From contig BTPG01000001.1 in assembly GCA_036245525.1 (NCBI GenBank), forward strand, positions 216,562,059-216,626,058: 64,000 bases of DNA. Reading direction: 5' to 3'. Below the pieces are notes generated by a model. It was not told where the DNA came from and did not search any database. It saw only the letters and a program-made list of their open reading frames with translations. Positions 11,563-23,263 of this stretch are shown piece after piece. The stretch is from Semisulcospira habei. Its lineage: Eukaryota; Mollusca; Gastropoda; Semisulcospiridae. The first letter of the stretch is position 1, and the number at the start of each line of letters is the position of its first letter. The position numbers and the translations under genes were made by a program.

Positions 11563-12190
11563 GTGGTAAAATTAATGACCGTTTTCAGTTTAGACAGTAA
11601 AAATAATTTCTTCGAAATTGTCTTTCCGATGTGTACAAGAGGAGGTTGCCAACTGAGTTGGTTATCTACAAGTACCCCCAGGAAACGGTGCTGCTGTACT
11701 TGCTCTATGGGGACAGCTTCAAATGAGAGGTTTAGAGGCGCGGGTTGGAGCTGATGTTTCTGACGTGTTGTGACTAGCATGCTTTTTGTTTAAAGTGGAT
11801 TGATTATCATTCTATTGCTACTGCACCATTCAGAGACTTCTTGTAGGCTCTGCTGGAGAGTGTTGGTTATGTCAGCTACAGTTTTACTGGCCGCATGTAG
11901 CGTCAAATCATCAGCAAACATGTCACACTCAGCACTAACACAGATACAGATACAGAATAATATTAGTCCCAGAACCGAACCCTGAGGAACACCAAGCTCC
12001 ACCTTAGCCTCTGTGGAATAGTTGCCATTTACATAGACAGCTTGCGTTCTCACAGAAAGGTAAGAGTTCAAAAATGAAAGGGCTGACCGGCTGATGTTGT
12101 TGAAATAAACATCAAGTTTCTACAGCAAGATCGCATGGTTTATAAGATCGAACGGTTTTTTTAGGTCCAAGAATACCGTGCCAGACATTT
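11563..12190 (-). pseudogene. LINE reverse transcriptase fragment, second family
   Basis: Minus-strand frames read FLDLKKPFD (about 12160), a short linker, then LNSYLSVRTQAVYVNG, GVPQGSVLGLILF and the catalytic MFADDLTLHA. After a frame change and a stop they continue with HRFLGVLVDNQLSW and ISKKLFLLSKLK at 11563-11780. These are RT blocks of a jockey/Rex-like LINE distinct from the neighbouring RTs. It is interrupted by a stop near 11785 and cut by the gap. Confidence 0.8.
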
Positions 12191-12204
12191 TGTTATTGTT
12201 GATG

Positions 12205-13390
<1,186 letters not shown>

Positions 13391-13405
13391 ACGCGTGCGC
13401 GCGCG

Positions 13406-13474
<69 letters not shown>
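13391..13474 (+). repeat. Compound (CG)n(CA)n microsatellite
   Basis: About 11 CG units run into about 30 CA units. Alternating purine-pyrimidine sequence of this kind can adopt Z-form DNA. Confidence 0.98.
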
Positions 13475-13476
<2 letters not shown>

Positions 13477-13924
13477 GCACTTGCATGTAATCTGCAACAG
13501 CAATTAACAGTACTTTTTCCGTTAAAAACTCTGTGTAAAATGAAACTTTATAAGTAAGATTGTGTAATAAATCACAGTGGTTATGGCAAAGACTAGATCA
13601 CAGAGTGGGCTGATCACACTGATCACAGTATAGCAGTGCATCCATCTCCATATAATATTGATACTTTGGCACACCATATAACAGCATAAATTAAGAAGAA
13701 TGCAAAAGACTAGATAAATGAAAACTGAAAAAGTGATTGCAGACATCTTAAGCATTCAAGATATTAATGTACTTTCTCAGACTTCTGCTTTCCATGCTTT
13801 TAATTTAACCTTCTTCGGAAAAAGTAGTACAGTGAGGACTTTAGGGGGGTGGCTTTGAGGGTTGCGTCTACAATGCGTCTTCTTCATTATGCCAGAAAAT
13901 CAGACTTCTTTCATTTTTAAAAAT

Positions 13925-14400
<476 letters not shown>

Positions 14401-14591
14401 ACGTTTTCGAAAACAAAAATTCATTGCAGAAATAAATGTCAGACGTAAGAATCTCCCACTTGTGCAGAAGAATTAGACAGTGAGGGTGACGCTACAGAAC
14501 AAGACACGTCAGTGTGAAACAATGTTCCTAAATTGACGCAAAGCATCAGCATGTAGTTATGAATTGACGTAATGCTCTCCCTCTCCCTGAG

Positions 14592-14660
14592 GCCGTTTAC
14601 ACTTGCAACCTGGGTTGAACCCGAGTTGACACTTGCATTGGGGTTGACACGCCCACATGA
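14592..14660 (-). repeat. CAACCCGGGTTG-type palindromic repeat end
   Basis: GAGGCCGTTTACACTTGCAAC followed by CTGGGTTGAACCCGAGTTG matches, on the opposite strand, the ends seen at about 38630-38760 and 39043-39107. It is probably one end of a MITE family whose termini read AGGCCGTTTACACTTGC. Confidence 0.55.
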
Positions 14661-14934
14661 CGCGACAAACCATCTTAGGAATGCATCATTGGGCCCTCCA
14701 CTAGACAACACGTTACGTGGCTGTGATGTTGTTTGGCTCTTGCAGTCAGATGGTGACCGTCTTTCTTTTTATTTTAATCCTTTTTGTCTACCTATTTAAA
14801 ACAAAATACGGTAGACTTTGAAATGGGGCTGGTCGGAGCGTATTCCGGAGCATGCAAATGACGTTTTTGGCGTGCGGGGCAGAAATTCTGGCAAAGAAGT
14901 AACAAGATAAAAATGACGTCACGTCTAGCTATGC

Positions 14935-14999
14935 AAACCTTGCTAGAGAACGTCTTTTGGGCGCCAAAGCGCCGTGTGTGTCTGTCTGTCTGTCTGTCT

Positions 15000-15055
<56 letters not shown>

Positions 15056-15360
15056 CAGCGACTAGACCCCGCGTTTGAGGACGGACAAGCTTTAAATTTT
15101 AGGATATTTTCCATTAAAGAATTATCTCGAGTCCTTGTTTTTCGATGTTTTGATTAAGATGCTCATTGGCGAGAAAATGGCCGATTCACCCCCCCCCCCC
15201 CCCCCCAAAAAAAAAAAAAAACCCACGGTTGATCCACACTGAGGTCCGTAGTTTTTTCTTATTTTTACTAGATATTTTGCATATCGCTAGATAAAAGGGA
15301 GATATTGAATGAATTCGTTAACCAACATTGTACTTCTAGAACATTTTGAGTGGTAATTAA
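14935..15360 (+). repeat. GT-bearing repeat family, copy 2
   Basis: GAGAACGTCTTTTGGGCGCC, (TG)n at 15005-15053, then GACAGCGACTAGACC. After a poly-C/poly-A tract (15189-15222) it continues with GTTGATCCACACTGAGGTCC and the shared CGTTAACCAACATTG-like end. It also forms the left end of the long inverted pair described next. Confidence 0.7.
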
Positions 15361-16281
15361 ATATTTTCTGAAAAAAACAATATTTTCACGCTTTGGGGAT
15401 TAATTTCACGAATTATATGGGTTAATCTTAAAACAAATGAATCTTTGTTACGAAAAAAAAAAAAAACACCAATCTCCTCATTAATTAATAAGCACATGAT
15501 TTTTCATATACGTCTCGGTTGTCGAGTACGATTAGGTCAAATATGACCTGTATACCCTAGGTGTGAAAATCAGACAATTTTCTGCACCACTTTTCCGGAG
15601 TCATTTGTATAACAGCTAACATAATTTTTTTTTAATTTTTCTTTTACGAAAAAATATATCTTCTCATTAATACCCTCATGATTTTTCATAAACAGTGTTT
15701 GCATAAGCCTGCTATTTGTCCCGGCCATGGGGTAGGATTAAGACAAATTGTGACCTGTAAGCTCTAGGCGTGAAAATCAGCAAGTTGATCCTCTGATAGG
15801 TCAAATGTTAGTACTGCAATGAGTGACGTATAACATCGAGTCGTCGCTATGAACACGGCGTCGTGAGACTAATGATGGCATGACGAGAAGCTTGAAGTGA
15901 CGTCATTTCGCTGCTCGTGCTATTATTCTTCTTTAGAATAGCTATACTACGCCAGACCACAGAGCTTACGAATGTCGGGAATCGCCGTGTGTCCGTCTTT
16001 ATTTATGTGTGCCAGTGTGTGTGGATCAGAGGGTGGGTTAGAATAGAAGGAGATGGATTCCTGTCGCTACACGAGCCCACAGAGCGTACTAATGGCGGGA
16101 AGCGCCGTGTGTCCGTCTATATTTGTGTGCGCCGACGTGTGTGTTGATCAGAGGTTGGCTTAGAGAGGAGGGAAATGGATCAGCATTATAAGCCTAAAAT
16201 CTCTGAATGTTCCTAAAAGATATACGCATCTGAGTTCCAAACAGCACGGTAGACTTTGGGATGAAATCCTCATCTTGTTTT
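15000..16281 (+). repeat. Long inverted repeat, left arm (partner 56264-57972)
   Basis: From the TG tract to CCTCATCTTGTTTT this 1.28 kb block reads as the reverse complement of 56264-57972, allowing for one ~419 bp insertion in the right arm. Inside are two tandem ~120 bp units (about 15955-16190) sharing CGCCGTGTGTCCGTCT, also present in the partner. No protein-coding signal. The arm ends 90 bases before the Polinton. Confidence 0.75.
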
Positions 16282-16365
16282 ATGTACTATTTCTTGCGGC
16301 ATAGAAAGAGACACACAAGATTGAATTAAGCACAGCAAAGTTCGTAAAAAAAGAAAGGTTTTCTT

Positions 16366-16370
16366 ACAGA
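16366..16370 (+). repeat. Polinton target-site duplication, left
   Basis: ACAGA precedes the left inverted repeat and is repeated exactly at 32955-32959 after the right one. Polintons usually give 6 bp duplications; only five bases agree here. Confidence 0.8.
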
Positions 16371-16699
16371 AGAGATACAAGATAGTACTTTACTTGGACC
16401 AATTTTTTTTTGTCTTCATCTTTTCACGTTTTTTGATAACAAAACACTCGTGTGACGTCACCTTTTATTTTTCCCGGATTCTAACTATTGTCTCTGACAA
16501 AACCTAATCACACATTGTTAAAAAAAAAAAAAAATGATGACCATTACCAGTCGAGAATAGTACATTTCTGAGACCCATTGTCTTAAGTTGACCTTAATTA
16601 ATTACTAATTATGGTCATTAAGGTCCACACGGCCGTTTCTCTCAAATCAAACCAAAATCTTTATAGTGCTCTGTAATAGACTAATGACTTTTTACACAC
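16371..16699 (+). repeat. Polinton terminal inverted repeat, left
   Basis: Matches the reverse complement of 32629-32954 almost perfectly. By eye the only differences are homopolymer lengths (T-run near 16403, A-run near 16520) and one T/C substitution near 16613. It contains TGACGTCA, a consensus cAMP-response/ATF site, at 16453-16460. Confidence 0.95.
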
Positions 16700-17071
16700 T
16701 CCCCTGTCAGAGTCGATTTCTGAGAAACACGATTTTCTCAAGTAAAACTTTATACGTTACTAGCAAGTTACAACTAACTTTTATGAACCTGCAGAGGTAA
16801 CCTTTAAGTTACTTATCATAAGAACTTATTAATTACTTATCATAAGAACTTATTAATTACTTACTGTAAGTTCTTATAAGTTCTTACAACAACTTGACTT
16901 AAGTCACAACTTACTCGGACAGATTTGTCAAGACACAAGGACAATAAAAAAATTTTTTTTTTCTCAGTAGTACTCTGGTGGTGGCGCAGATGGGGTTAAA
17001 TAATCAGGCACAAGTGTTGTAAGTGGCATGGCATTTTTCTGTGAATAATAAACGATTACCAAATCTGATTT
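16700..17071. other. Polinton left subterminal region with 24-bp tandem repeat
   Basis: No gene. Around 16806-16890 the phrase CTTATCATAAGAACTTATTAA is repeated in tandem and followed by inverted variants (TAAGTTCTTATAAG). This is dense in short palindromes, a plausible but unproven origin or protein-binding region next to the terminus. Confidence 0.6.
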
Positions 17072-17737
17072 TTATTTGTTTAAAAGATTGTGTAGTTTTT
17101 CTGTGGTTTCCTGTACCCCTATCCTTTTTCCCTCTGCTAAAAAACTGGCCTTAAGTTCTTCAACATTCACAGGAGATTGACTACGCATTTTATTCTGTAT
17201 TTCAGACTTCTGTTTTTTGTAATTATTCAAATCATCCTGGACTCGCTTAAATTCTTCATCATCAATAAAATTATCATTTAACGCTTTACTGATAATAAGT
17301 TTCATACTGCTCAGCTTTGCACCAGCCAGCGTACTCAATGCTTCATGTTTCTGTAATTTCGTGTGAAACCTCTTGTTCAAGGCCTCCAAACCAAAGCAAG
17401 CCAGGCATGTAGCAACGCTAAAACCCTCAACTGCTATTCCAGCCAAACTCCCAATTCCTGTGGCGAACATAACGATACCCCCTACAGAACATGAAGCTGA
17501 AACTGCACCAATAGCCATAGAAGTGTTTTGAACAGAATTAAATACTGACTTATACCTCCTTTTGCACCGTGAGTACTTAGCCTCTTCACTTTCCAAATAT
17601 TTCAAAGCTTCTGTAATATTATTTAATCTGAATGCATCTGCCTGTAATGTTTTATCTGATGCAATTGGCATATGCGGATCAGGCACAAATGATGACACAG
17701 TCTCAAGCGTCGGTAGTTGTGGATAGAAGTTTACCAT
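17072..17737 (-). CDS. Polinton conserved protein with hydrophobic centre and coiled-coil C-terminus
   Basis: 221 residues, intact. A basic stretch near residues 55-65 (SRCKRRYKS) is followed by a hydrophobic Gly/Ala-rich core at about 72-118, likely membrane-inserting. A charged helical C-terminal half carries KHEALSTLAGAKLSSMK, then a segment like NDNFIDDEEFKRVQDDL. I recognise this layout from uncharacterised proteins linked to Mavericks in cnidarians and molluscs; no function is known to me. The start is preceded by GAATAAAAAAATG, like other genes of the element. It is the terminal gene of the left minus-strand block, 30 bp downstream of the broken gene at 17767. A role in capsid or membrane interaction is only a guess from composition. 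Confidence 0.75.
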   Translation of the reverse strand: MVNFYPQLPTLETVSSFVPDPHMPIASDKTLQADAFRLNNITEALKYLESEEAKYSRCKRRYKSVFNSVQNTSMAIGAVSASCSVGGIVMFATGIGSLAGIAVEGFSVATCLACFGLEALNKRFHTKLQKHEALSTLAGAKLSSMKLIISKALNDNFIDDEEFKRVQDDLNNYKKQKSEIQNKMRSQSPVNVEELKASFLAEGKRIGVQETTEKLHNLLNK

Positions 17738-17766
17738 TTTTTTTATTCACAAATATTTTTTTAAAT

Positions 17767-18645
17767 TTAATCAGCAATTACATTTTGCAACTCTTCAAAA
17801 GTATACAATTTGCTGGCATAATAAAATGCAACAAGATCAATGTGTTCAAGGTTTATGTAAGTTAGACGAACAAAAGTTGCTTTGTCGACCACCACCTTGA
17901 CAGCTGGAACACTGCTCGAAACATTAATAACATCATTATTTTTTGTAATAGCAATAAAGACCTTTGATGATTCTGTTACTGTGTCATTCCATGTAAGTTT
18001 AATTCCTTGTGCAATTTGAGCCTCTTTAGCAGTAGTTACTGATCTCATGATAATTTCAAATACTATTGTCGCTTCTCTTGTGATGGTAAAGTTTGCTGGC
18101 ATAAACACAACCTTTGCATCAGACCTACCCTTCCTGTGCGTAAGAAGATATCTCCGTCTCTCATAATTTTCAACTTTCAGTTTTTCTCTGCTATTGTCGT
18201 CTGGGGCAAAGCTTGGAACAAGACTTACAATAAGCGGCCCCGAGTTAACAACCTTCTTAAACACTAAGGCGCCTTCGTCATCAGTGTATACATAAGGACT
18301 AATAAATTCAATCTTTATGTCCTAGTCAATTGTGGGTGGTGGAACAGGTACAGGTGAAACCACCCACTTACTACCCACATGTATTAAGTTGTAAGGCACA
18401 TTATTTACAGGTGGAGTAGGTACAGTAACATCACGAAGCTGACCAAGTTTAGGAATCTGTTTTTCACCGTCTTTCATGTCGACAATTACTTTCCTCTTGT
18501 ACATGCCATTTAAATCAAGTTCAAAACCATATATTTCTCCAACATCCCCTTCCTTCTCAAAATCCTGTACGTCTGCCAAATCTTTCAACTCTGTTACTGG
18601 ACACGCAACTGGTATGATTGTTCGCTTTGGACCAAGACCACTCAT
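17767..18645 (-). pseudogene. Polinton gene of unknown function with in-frame TAG
   Basis: One reading frame of 293 codons runs from the ATG at 18645 (context TTATAAAAATGAG) to 17767 but is cut by a single TAG at 18322-18324. The part before it has 107 codons and ends in a proline-rich PVPVPPPTID. The part after continues in the same frame with no ATG for many codons, which argues for one gene rather than two. The second part is beta-rich with a YERRRYLLTHRKG basic patch. No domain is recognised. The position between the penton-like gene and the 221-residue gene suggests a structural protein. The stop could be a nonsense mutation or, less likely, readthrough. Confidence 0.7.
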
Positions 18646-18665
18646 TTTTATAAACAAAAATAAAA

Positions 18666-19378
18666 TTATTTAACTTCTAACACTACACTAAAATCATGCA
18701 TAAGAACTGGTTTGTCATCCTGATTAGTTACAGATATACTCAGTGACTCAAAGAAACTAGAACCTAATTTCTTAAACTGCAAATTAGGAAATCTAACAAC
18801 TACACTTTCACAATACGGAGCAGTTCCAGTAGGTAAGCATCTCAACAAAGTTGAAGGCTTTCCATTGTGAACATTCTCAGATGTGTTTAGTTCTTTCAAA
18901 TAAACATTTAGCACTGTGTGTACTGACAAATTGACAGGACGTTTTCCAGTTATTTTAAGTTTTTTGGTCTTCATTGTTATAATACCAAACATAACTTCAT
19001 CTAAATCATCTGTTCTATACCAATCTTCGTCAATATAAAATCCAAGTAAATATGCAAATCTATCTGAAATTTTTAACCAATCTTGTTTCAGAAATTCTAA
19101 TGTGTAACAAGTAGGTTAGCTGGATTTAAAGTTGCTTTAATTTTAAATTTACTTTGAAACCATTCAGCTATAGTACAAAAGTCATAATACCCAGGTGGTA
19201 TAGCTTCAGTCTTACCATCAAAAATTACTTTATTATATATATCATCTTCTACATTAAACCATTTTACTGTATAGAACAATTCATGGATAGCTACAGCCTT
19301 GCTACCATCACGATTATCAATCCCATTAGTTAACCACACTGGTTTGCTTGTGTCAAGATTTGTTAAGGTAATAAACAT
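18666..19378 (-). pseudogene. Putative minor capsid (penton-like) protein, frameshifted
   Basis: The start at 19378 (ATAATAAAAATG) gives MFITLTN, then a segment with IPPGYYDFCTIAEWF (about residue 70). After a shift near 19098-19108 the frame goes on with a motif like DRFAYLLGFYIDEDWY and runs to 18666. The total length is two bases more than a multiple of three, at a place with an ACACA repeat, so a 2-bp slippage insertion is the simplest cause. The GYYD and LLGF signatures are those I associate with the second capsid protein of Mavericks. It is divergently paired with the gene at 19404, with only 25 bases between the start codons. Confidence 0.6.
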
Positions 19379-19403
19379 TTTTATTATCTCATATAAAAAA
19401 AGG

Positions 19404-20693
19404 ATGGAATTTAAATCACCAACCATTACCACTACAAACGCATTTCAATTTAATGTGGATGCCAAATATAATGTTGCACCTACTTATGAACAGAAAATGA
19501 TTCAACTAAATCAACTAGACATAGCTGTGTCTGAACAAGATCTGTTTCAAGTCAAAGTACCGAATCCGTTTGACCATTACCTAAACCCTCCAATAACAGA
19601 TGACTCAACTGCAAGAAAGTGGTCTTCAAGTCCACTACAGATGTTTCAAAACCAACTCAACTTTGCCATACTATGCTCAACTACAGGCTGTGGTGTTTCA
19701 TTTACAGACCACTTGAATCACTCAAACAAACTTATTAGATCTGTGTATCATTTCCATGTTTATTACCAGCTTAGACGTATTCTGTCAGAACTTCATACAC
19801 CACTGCCCACTGAATCCAGTTTCAACAGGTATAACAACCCCATGGATATGAAAGCGTTTGAACGCATTTGTAATGAATTTAACATAAGCACTAAGTATGA
19901 CTTCACACAAAAACTTGATGATCACAAGGGTATGGGTACATTGTATTACGCTTTGAGTCACAGACAATACCCTCAAGATTACTACCCTGGTTACACTTCA
20001 TTCTCATCAAAATCACAAGTCTGGTTAGGATCAATAGAACAGAAACAGTCAAACGCCTGGACCACATTTGTCTTAGATAAATCTGACGGGTTTACTCAAG
20101 CAGGAGTTGAGCGCGTAAATGAGTCAATCAGAACATATGTCTGGTGTTTACTAGGAGCACAATCACTAACAAAATCAAACATTTTGAATGGAAGTGGAAA
20201 ATTTGAATCTCAAAAACAGTTTCTTGCAAACCTGGAAGATTCAATTAATTCAACAGTTGATCTCCCATCAAGCATACAACGCTACCAAGACGTACTCAGA
20301 TATGCTAGATCAAAAGTTGACTTTGTAGTTGGCGTCGGGTTATACATGTTACCATCTGATCTTCAACTCCAAATGGGGACAATCACAAATTATAATAATG
20401 AAATCATTGTTGCAGGTGTTGGTCAAAAACTCGGTCTTAATCAATCTGTAAACTTGGGGGCCACAACCACACATGTTCAGTCATTAAAATCATTACATAT
20501 GGTAACACCTCAGGCCCCGGCCACGGCACCAGTAACATCATCACCTGTACAGACAGTAACAGCTCCAGCTTTGACACCGGTACCCATAACGATAACACCA
20601 TCACCAACCCTTGACACACATGAGTCAGAGAGAACAGCATTGGTAATAGGATTAACAGGACTAGGAGTATTACTTCTTTATCTGTTTCATTAA
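19404..20693 (+). CDS. Polinton conserved protein, C-terminal membrane anchor
   Basis: 429 residues from the ATG at 19404, chosen because the leader upstream (from 19299) lies within the divergent gene and the ATG has the element's A-rich start context (ATAAAAAAAGGATG). The signature FQNQLNFAILCSTTGCGVS sits near residues 76-96, followed by a helical region with VYHFHVYYQLRRILSEL. From about residue 370 there is a Pro/Thr-rich stalk, then ALVIGLTGLGVLLLYLFH as a transmembrane anchor at the very C-terminus. I recall the same signature in Maverick-linked proteins of other invertebrates; function unknown, surface or membrane role inferred. Its 3' end overlaps the opposing gene by 24 bp. Confidence 0.75.
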   Translation: MEFKSPTITTTNAFQFNVDAKYNVAPTYEQKMIQLNQLDIAVSEQDLFQVKVPNPFDHYLNPPITDDSTARKWSSSPLQMFQNQLNFAILCSTTGCGVSFTDHLNHSNKLIRSVYHFHVYYQLRRILSELHTPLPTESSFNRYNNPMDMKAFERICNEFNISTKYDFTQKLDDHKGMGTLYYALSHRQYPQDYYPGYTSFSSKSQVWLGSIEQKQSNAWTTFVLDKSDGFTQAGVERVNESIRTYVWCLLGAQSLTKSNILNGSGKFESQKQFLANLEDSINSTVDLPSSIQRYQDVLRYARSKVDFVVGVGLYMLPSDLQLQMGTITNYNNEIIVAGVGQKLGLNQSVNLGATTTHVQSLKSLHMVTPQAPATAPVTSSPVQTVTAPALTPVPITITPSPTLDTHESERTALVIGLTGLGVLLLYLFH

Positions 20694-21917
20694 ATAACCC
20701 ACCATTAACCCTCCTACTGTCACCAAAAATACCCACACATGTTCTGCCATAAACCCAACTACCTTTGCTGTAGTATTAATCAACCAGCTGACAACCGTGC
20801 CAATTAAATTGGGTAACACGTCTACTGCTTTCAGAGCCAATTTCTTAAGCAGGTCTGAAATGTGAGACAGTTGTTTCTTTACCCATGACTGTAAATCTTT
20901 TGGATCTGAGGGGGCCGGGGTTGGTGGGCCCTGGGTTGGTGGTGCACCCCCACTAACCCCAGCACCGGAGACAGCCAGCACTACAGTACTGATAATAAAC
21001 CCAAGAGCAGTAATTAAACTAGCAATTGTGATACCCTGCTCTCTGAAAAGTGTTTTCAATCTCTCAGCCAACGTTGTGTCTTCGTGAAGTATTTTCTGAA
21101 TAGTTTCTCTAATCCTGTTGACCTGTGATTTTAGTTTTTGTCTCCCAATACTAATCGTTTCTAACCGTCCTGATCTTTCTATCTGCAAATCATTTAATCT
21201 GTGTTGTATTCTTTCTTTCATTTCTGTGTCAAGATTCCCATTGTCTGCGGTAGCCAGTTTCTCTTTTTCTCGTTCTATGTGTTTGTCAAGCTCACCTAGT
21301 TTGGCAACATTGTTTACCATCTCACCTCTTATCGTCTGCAATGATTTATCCAAGCCCATAATCTCTCTCATTGACAAAGGTGGGTCGTCTATTGTTTTCA
21401 TAGCGTCATTTATTTGTCCTTCAGTAAATGAGGTTTCTTGTATCACTGTGTTTGCTATTTCTGGTAGGCTTGTTACTGGTGCCATTTCAATTTGTTGCCC
21501 TGTTGGCAACTTTGTTTGCGTGTCGTGAAGAACACTAGCCAGTCTTGGCGTGACAGGAGACCCTCCAATACCAAGTTGACGCAAGGCACCAACACCACCT
21601 TCATTTTTAATTGTACTTAAAGCCCTAAACCTACTAGGGTCTTTTTTGTTAGTCAATAGTACTTTTCCTTTGTCAACAGTGTTTAAATATAAATGACCCT
21701 TGCCATCAAGTTCAAACTGATTAGGGTCTATGTTGTCTGGGCGGCCACCAACATGATCATAAAATGAGTTCACTTTGGTTTCTAAAAGTTCATGACGTAA
21801 ACTGTAAATATTTCTTGTACCAGTCATATCTGCCATATCTGCCATATCTGTTGTATTACCAAAATCATACGTGTCATCCATTTCAAAATCTTCATGATTA
21901 AATCCTCCTGCTGCCAT
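20670..21917 (-). CDS. Polinton membrane-active protein (415 aa)
   Basis: Acidic N-terminus with a small ADM repeat (9-bp tandem in DNA), a block like GGVGALRQLGIGGSPVTPR at about 105-125, and a long charged coiled-coil region (about 185-285). Then come LFREQGITIASLITALGF with a hydrophobic stretch, a Gly/Pro linker, an amphipathic KKLALKAVDVLPNLIGTVVS helix, and a final AEHVWVFLVTVGGLMVGYLM segment. The 'EQG-TIAS--TA-G' and 'AEH-W' pattern is one of the most regular features of Maverick proteins I know. A capsid-associated membrane-active role (as in adenovirus-like particles) is inference. Divergent from the major capsid gene across 40 bp. Confidence 0.75.
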   Translation of the reverse strand: MAAGGFNHEDFEMDDTYDFGNTTDMADMADMTGTRNIYSLRHELLETKVNSFYDHVGGRPDNIDPNQFELDGKGHLYLNTVDKGKVLLTNKKDPSRFRALSTIKNEGGVGALRQLGIGGSPVTPRLASVLHDTQTKLPTGQQIEMAPVTSLPEIANTVIQETSFTEGQINDAMKTIDDPPLSMREIMGLDKSLQTIRGEMVNNVAKLGELDKHIEREKEKLATADNGNLDTEMKERIQHRLNDLQIERSGRLETISIGRQKLKSQVNRIRETIQKILHEDTTLAERLKTLFREQGITIASLITALGFIISTVVLAVSGAGVSGGAPPTQGPPTPAPSDPKDLQSWVKKQLSHISDLLKKLALKAVDVLPNLIGTVVSWLINTTAKVVGFMAEHVWVFLVTVGGLMVGYLMKQIKK

Positions 21918-21957
21918 TGTTTTATTAATTTATTATTTTTTATTGTGCATAATAAAA
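21918..21957. promoter_or_regulatory. 40-bp divergent intergenic region before major capsid gene
   Basis: Nearly pure A/T, with TAATTTATTATTTTTTATTG and then AATAAAAATGAC at the capsid start. It must hold both promoters or be transcribed from elsewhere. A similar 25-bp divergent spacer is at 19379-19403. Confidence 0.4.
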
Positions 21958-23244
21958 ATGACACAGTCTTACGGAACAAAGTTAGACCCATACAGAAAAC
22001 TACGTGAGCCCCTGGGTGTTAAGGGCATAAGACAATCAATCGTCATCACAAACAATCCAAGTACCATAGACCAGAACCAAACACTTACAGTCAAATTTCC
22101 AAACCTAGGTCCCAGTGACGTTATTGTTCCTGGCACTGCACGCCTAGCATTTAATATTGAACTATCATCAGACGCAGATGTAAACAGAACACTGGTTGAC
22201 AATCTTGGCAGAGCAATTGTTAAAACTATTAAAGTAAAACTTGAAGGACAGGAAGTGTTTAGTCTTGATGACTCAGATGTATTTTACTGTTACAAAGACC
22301 TTTGGCTCACAAGAGAAGAACGAGAAGATCATATTTATCAAGGCATACAGCCAGATAATGTTGGTAAACTTCGAATCAATGCCGGAGACAAAACAACTAC
22401 TGGGGTACCAAAGGAAGTTATTATAGCTGAAACATATGGAACCAGATTTTACATACCACTTGAGTTTGAAATCCTAACAGCTCATCTGCCTTATTATCAA
22501 GGGGCACTGAATGACCGTCTGAGCTTTGAACTAACCTTCAATGACTACTCCAAAGTTATTAAATCATCTGCCACAGATGCAACATACAAGATCTCTAACA
22601 TTTCCTTGGAATATGAAATTGTCACACACACTGATCTAGCCAGACTCATTCAAAATCAGTATCAGTCAAGACTGCCAATTTATTATGACAGGGTGATTAG
22701 ACATAGTTTAATACCCAAAGACAAGAGTGACCCAATGTGGAATATAAACTTGAACACACCTGCCAGGTCACTGAAAGGTATTCTTATGTTGTTTGTTGAA
22801 CCAGCAGATCCATATAAACGGGATTCAGAAAAATTCTACAATCCTAAGATTACACATTTATCCTGTACAATCGAAGGCCGCCCTAATCAAGTGTACGCTT
22901 CAGGAATGTTACCATACCAGCACTATGATGAGATCACAAAGTATTTTGCGGGTGGAAGGATTAGAGATAAACCAGCAAACATTGCGTGTAAAGATCTACA
23001 TCTGTATGACGTTAGGATTGGACAATACCTTACAAACAAATACGCACTGTGGCTAGACCTTCGTAGTACAGATGATGATTATCTTCATGGGTCAGGACGA
23101 ACTGTCGAGAATGGTAGTGATGGAATAACAATTCAGATACAAAAGAAGGTTGAAACTGCTGCAGCCATTAACATATATTTGTACCTGATATATGACGCAC
23201 AACTCAATATACAAGAGAGTAGACTGAGTGGACACATATATTAA
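21958..23244 (+). CDS. Major capsid protein, double jelly-roll type
   Basis: 428 residues, intact, from ATG 21958 (AATAAAAATGAC context, 5 codons inside the longest open frame). Signatures include the N-terminal GVKGIRQSIVI, LVDNLGRAIVKTIKVKLEGQ near 82-101, SDVFYCYKDLWLT, IPLEFEILTAHLPYYQGAL, and a C-terminal NIYLYLIYD strand. This is the capsid protein family of Polintons, which builds trimeric hexon-like capsomers by analogy with adenovirus and PRD1-like viruses. It starts the right-hand plus-strand block and is followed after 19 bp by the packaging ATPase, a typical morphogenesis pairing. Confidence 0.85.
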   Translation: MTQSYGTKLDPYRKLREPLGVKGIRQSIVITNNPSTIDQNQTLTVKFPNLGPSDVIVPGTARLAFNIELSSDADVNRTLVDNLGRAIVKTIKVKLEGQEVFSLDDSDVFYCYKDLWLTREEREDHIYQGIQPDNVGKLRINAGDKTTTGVPKEVIIAETYGTRFYIPLEFEILTAHLPYYQGALNDRLSFELTFNDYSKVIKSSATDATYKISNISLEYEIVTHTDLARLIQNQYQSRLPIYYDRVIRHSLIPKDKSDPMWNINLNTPARSLKGILMLFVEPADPYKRDSEKFYNPKITHLSCTIEGRPNQVYASGMLPYQHYDEITKYFAGGRIRDKPANIACKDLHLYDVRIGQYLTNKYALWLDLRSTDDDYLHGSGRTVENGSDGITIQIQKKVETAAAINIYLYLIYDAQLNIQESRLSGHIY

Positions 23245-23263
23245 AATTATATTGTGTATTAAA

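Noticed and set aside
11037..11780. Open frames running through the N-gap
   Set aside because: The middle is unknown sequence. Only the real RT pieces on either side are annotated, as separate fragments of different families and strands.
18322..18324. Programmed stop-codon readthrough in the Polinton gene
   Set aside because: Other genes of the same copy carry different stops and frameshifts, so general decay is simpler than recoding.
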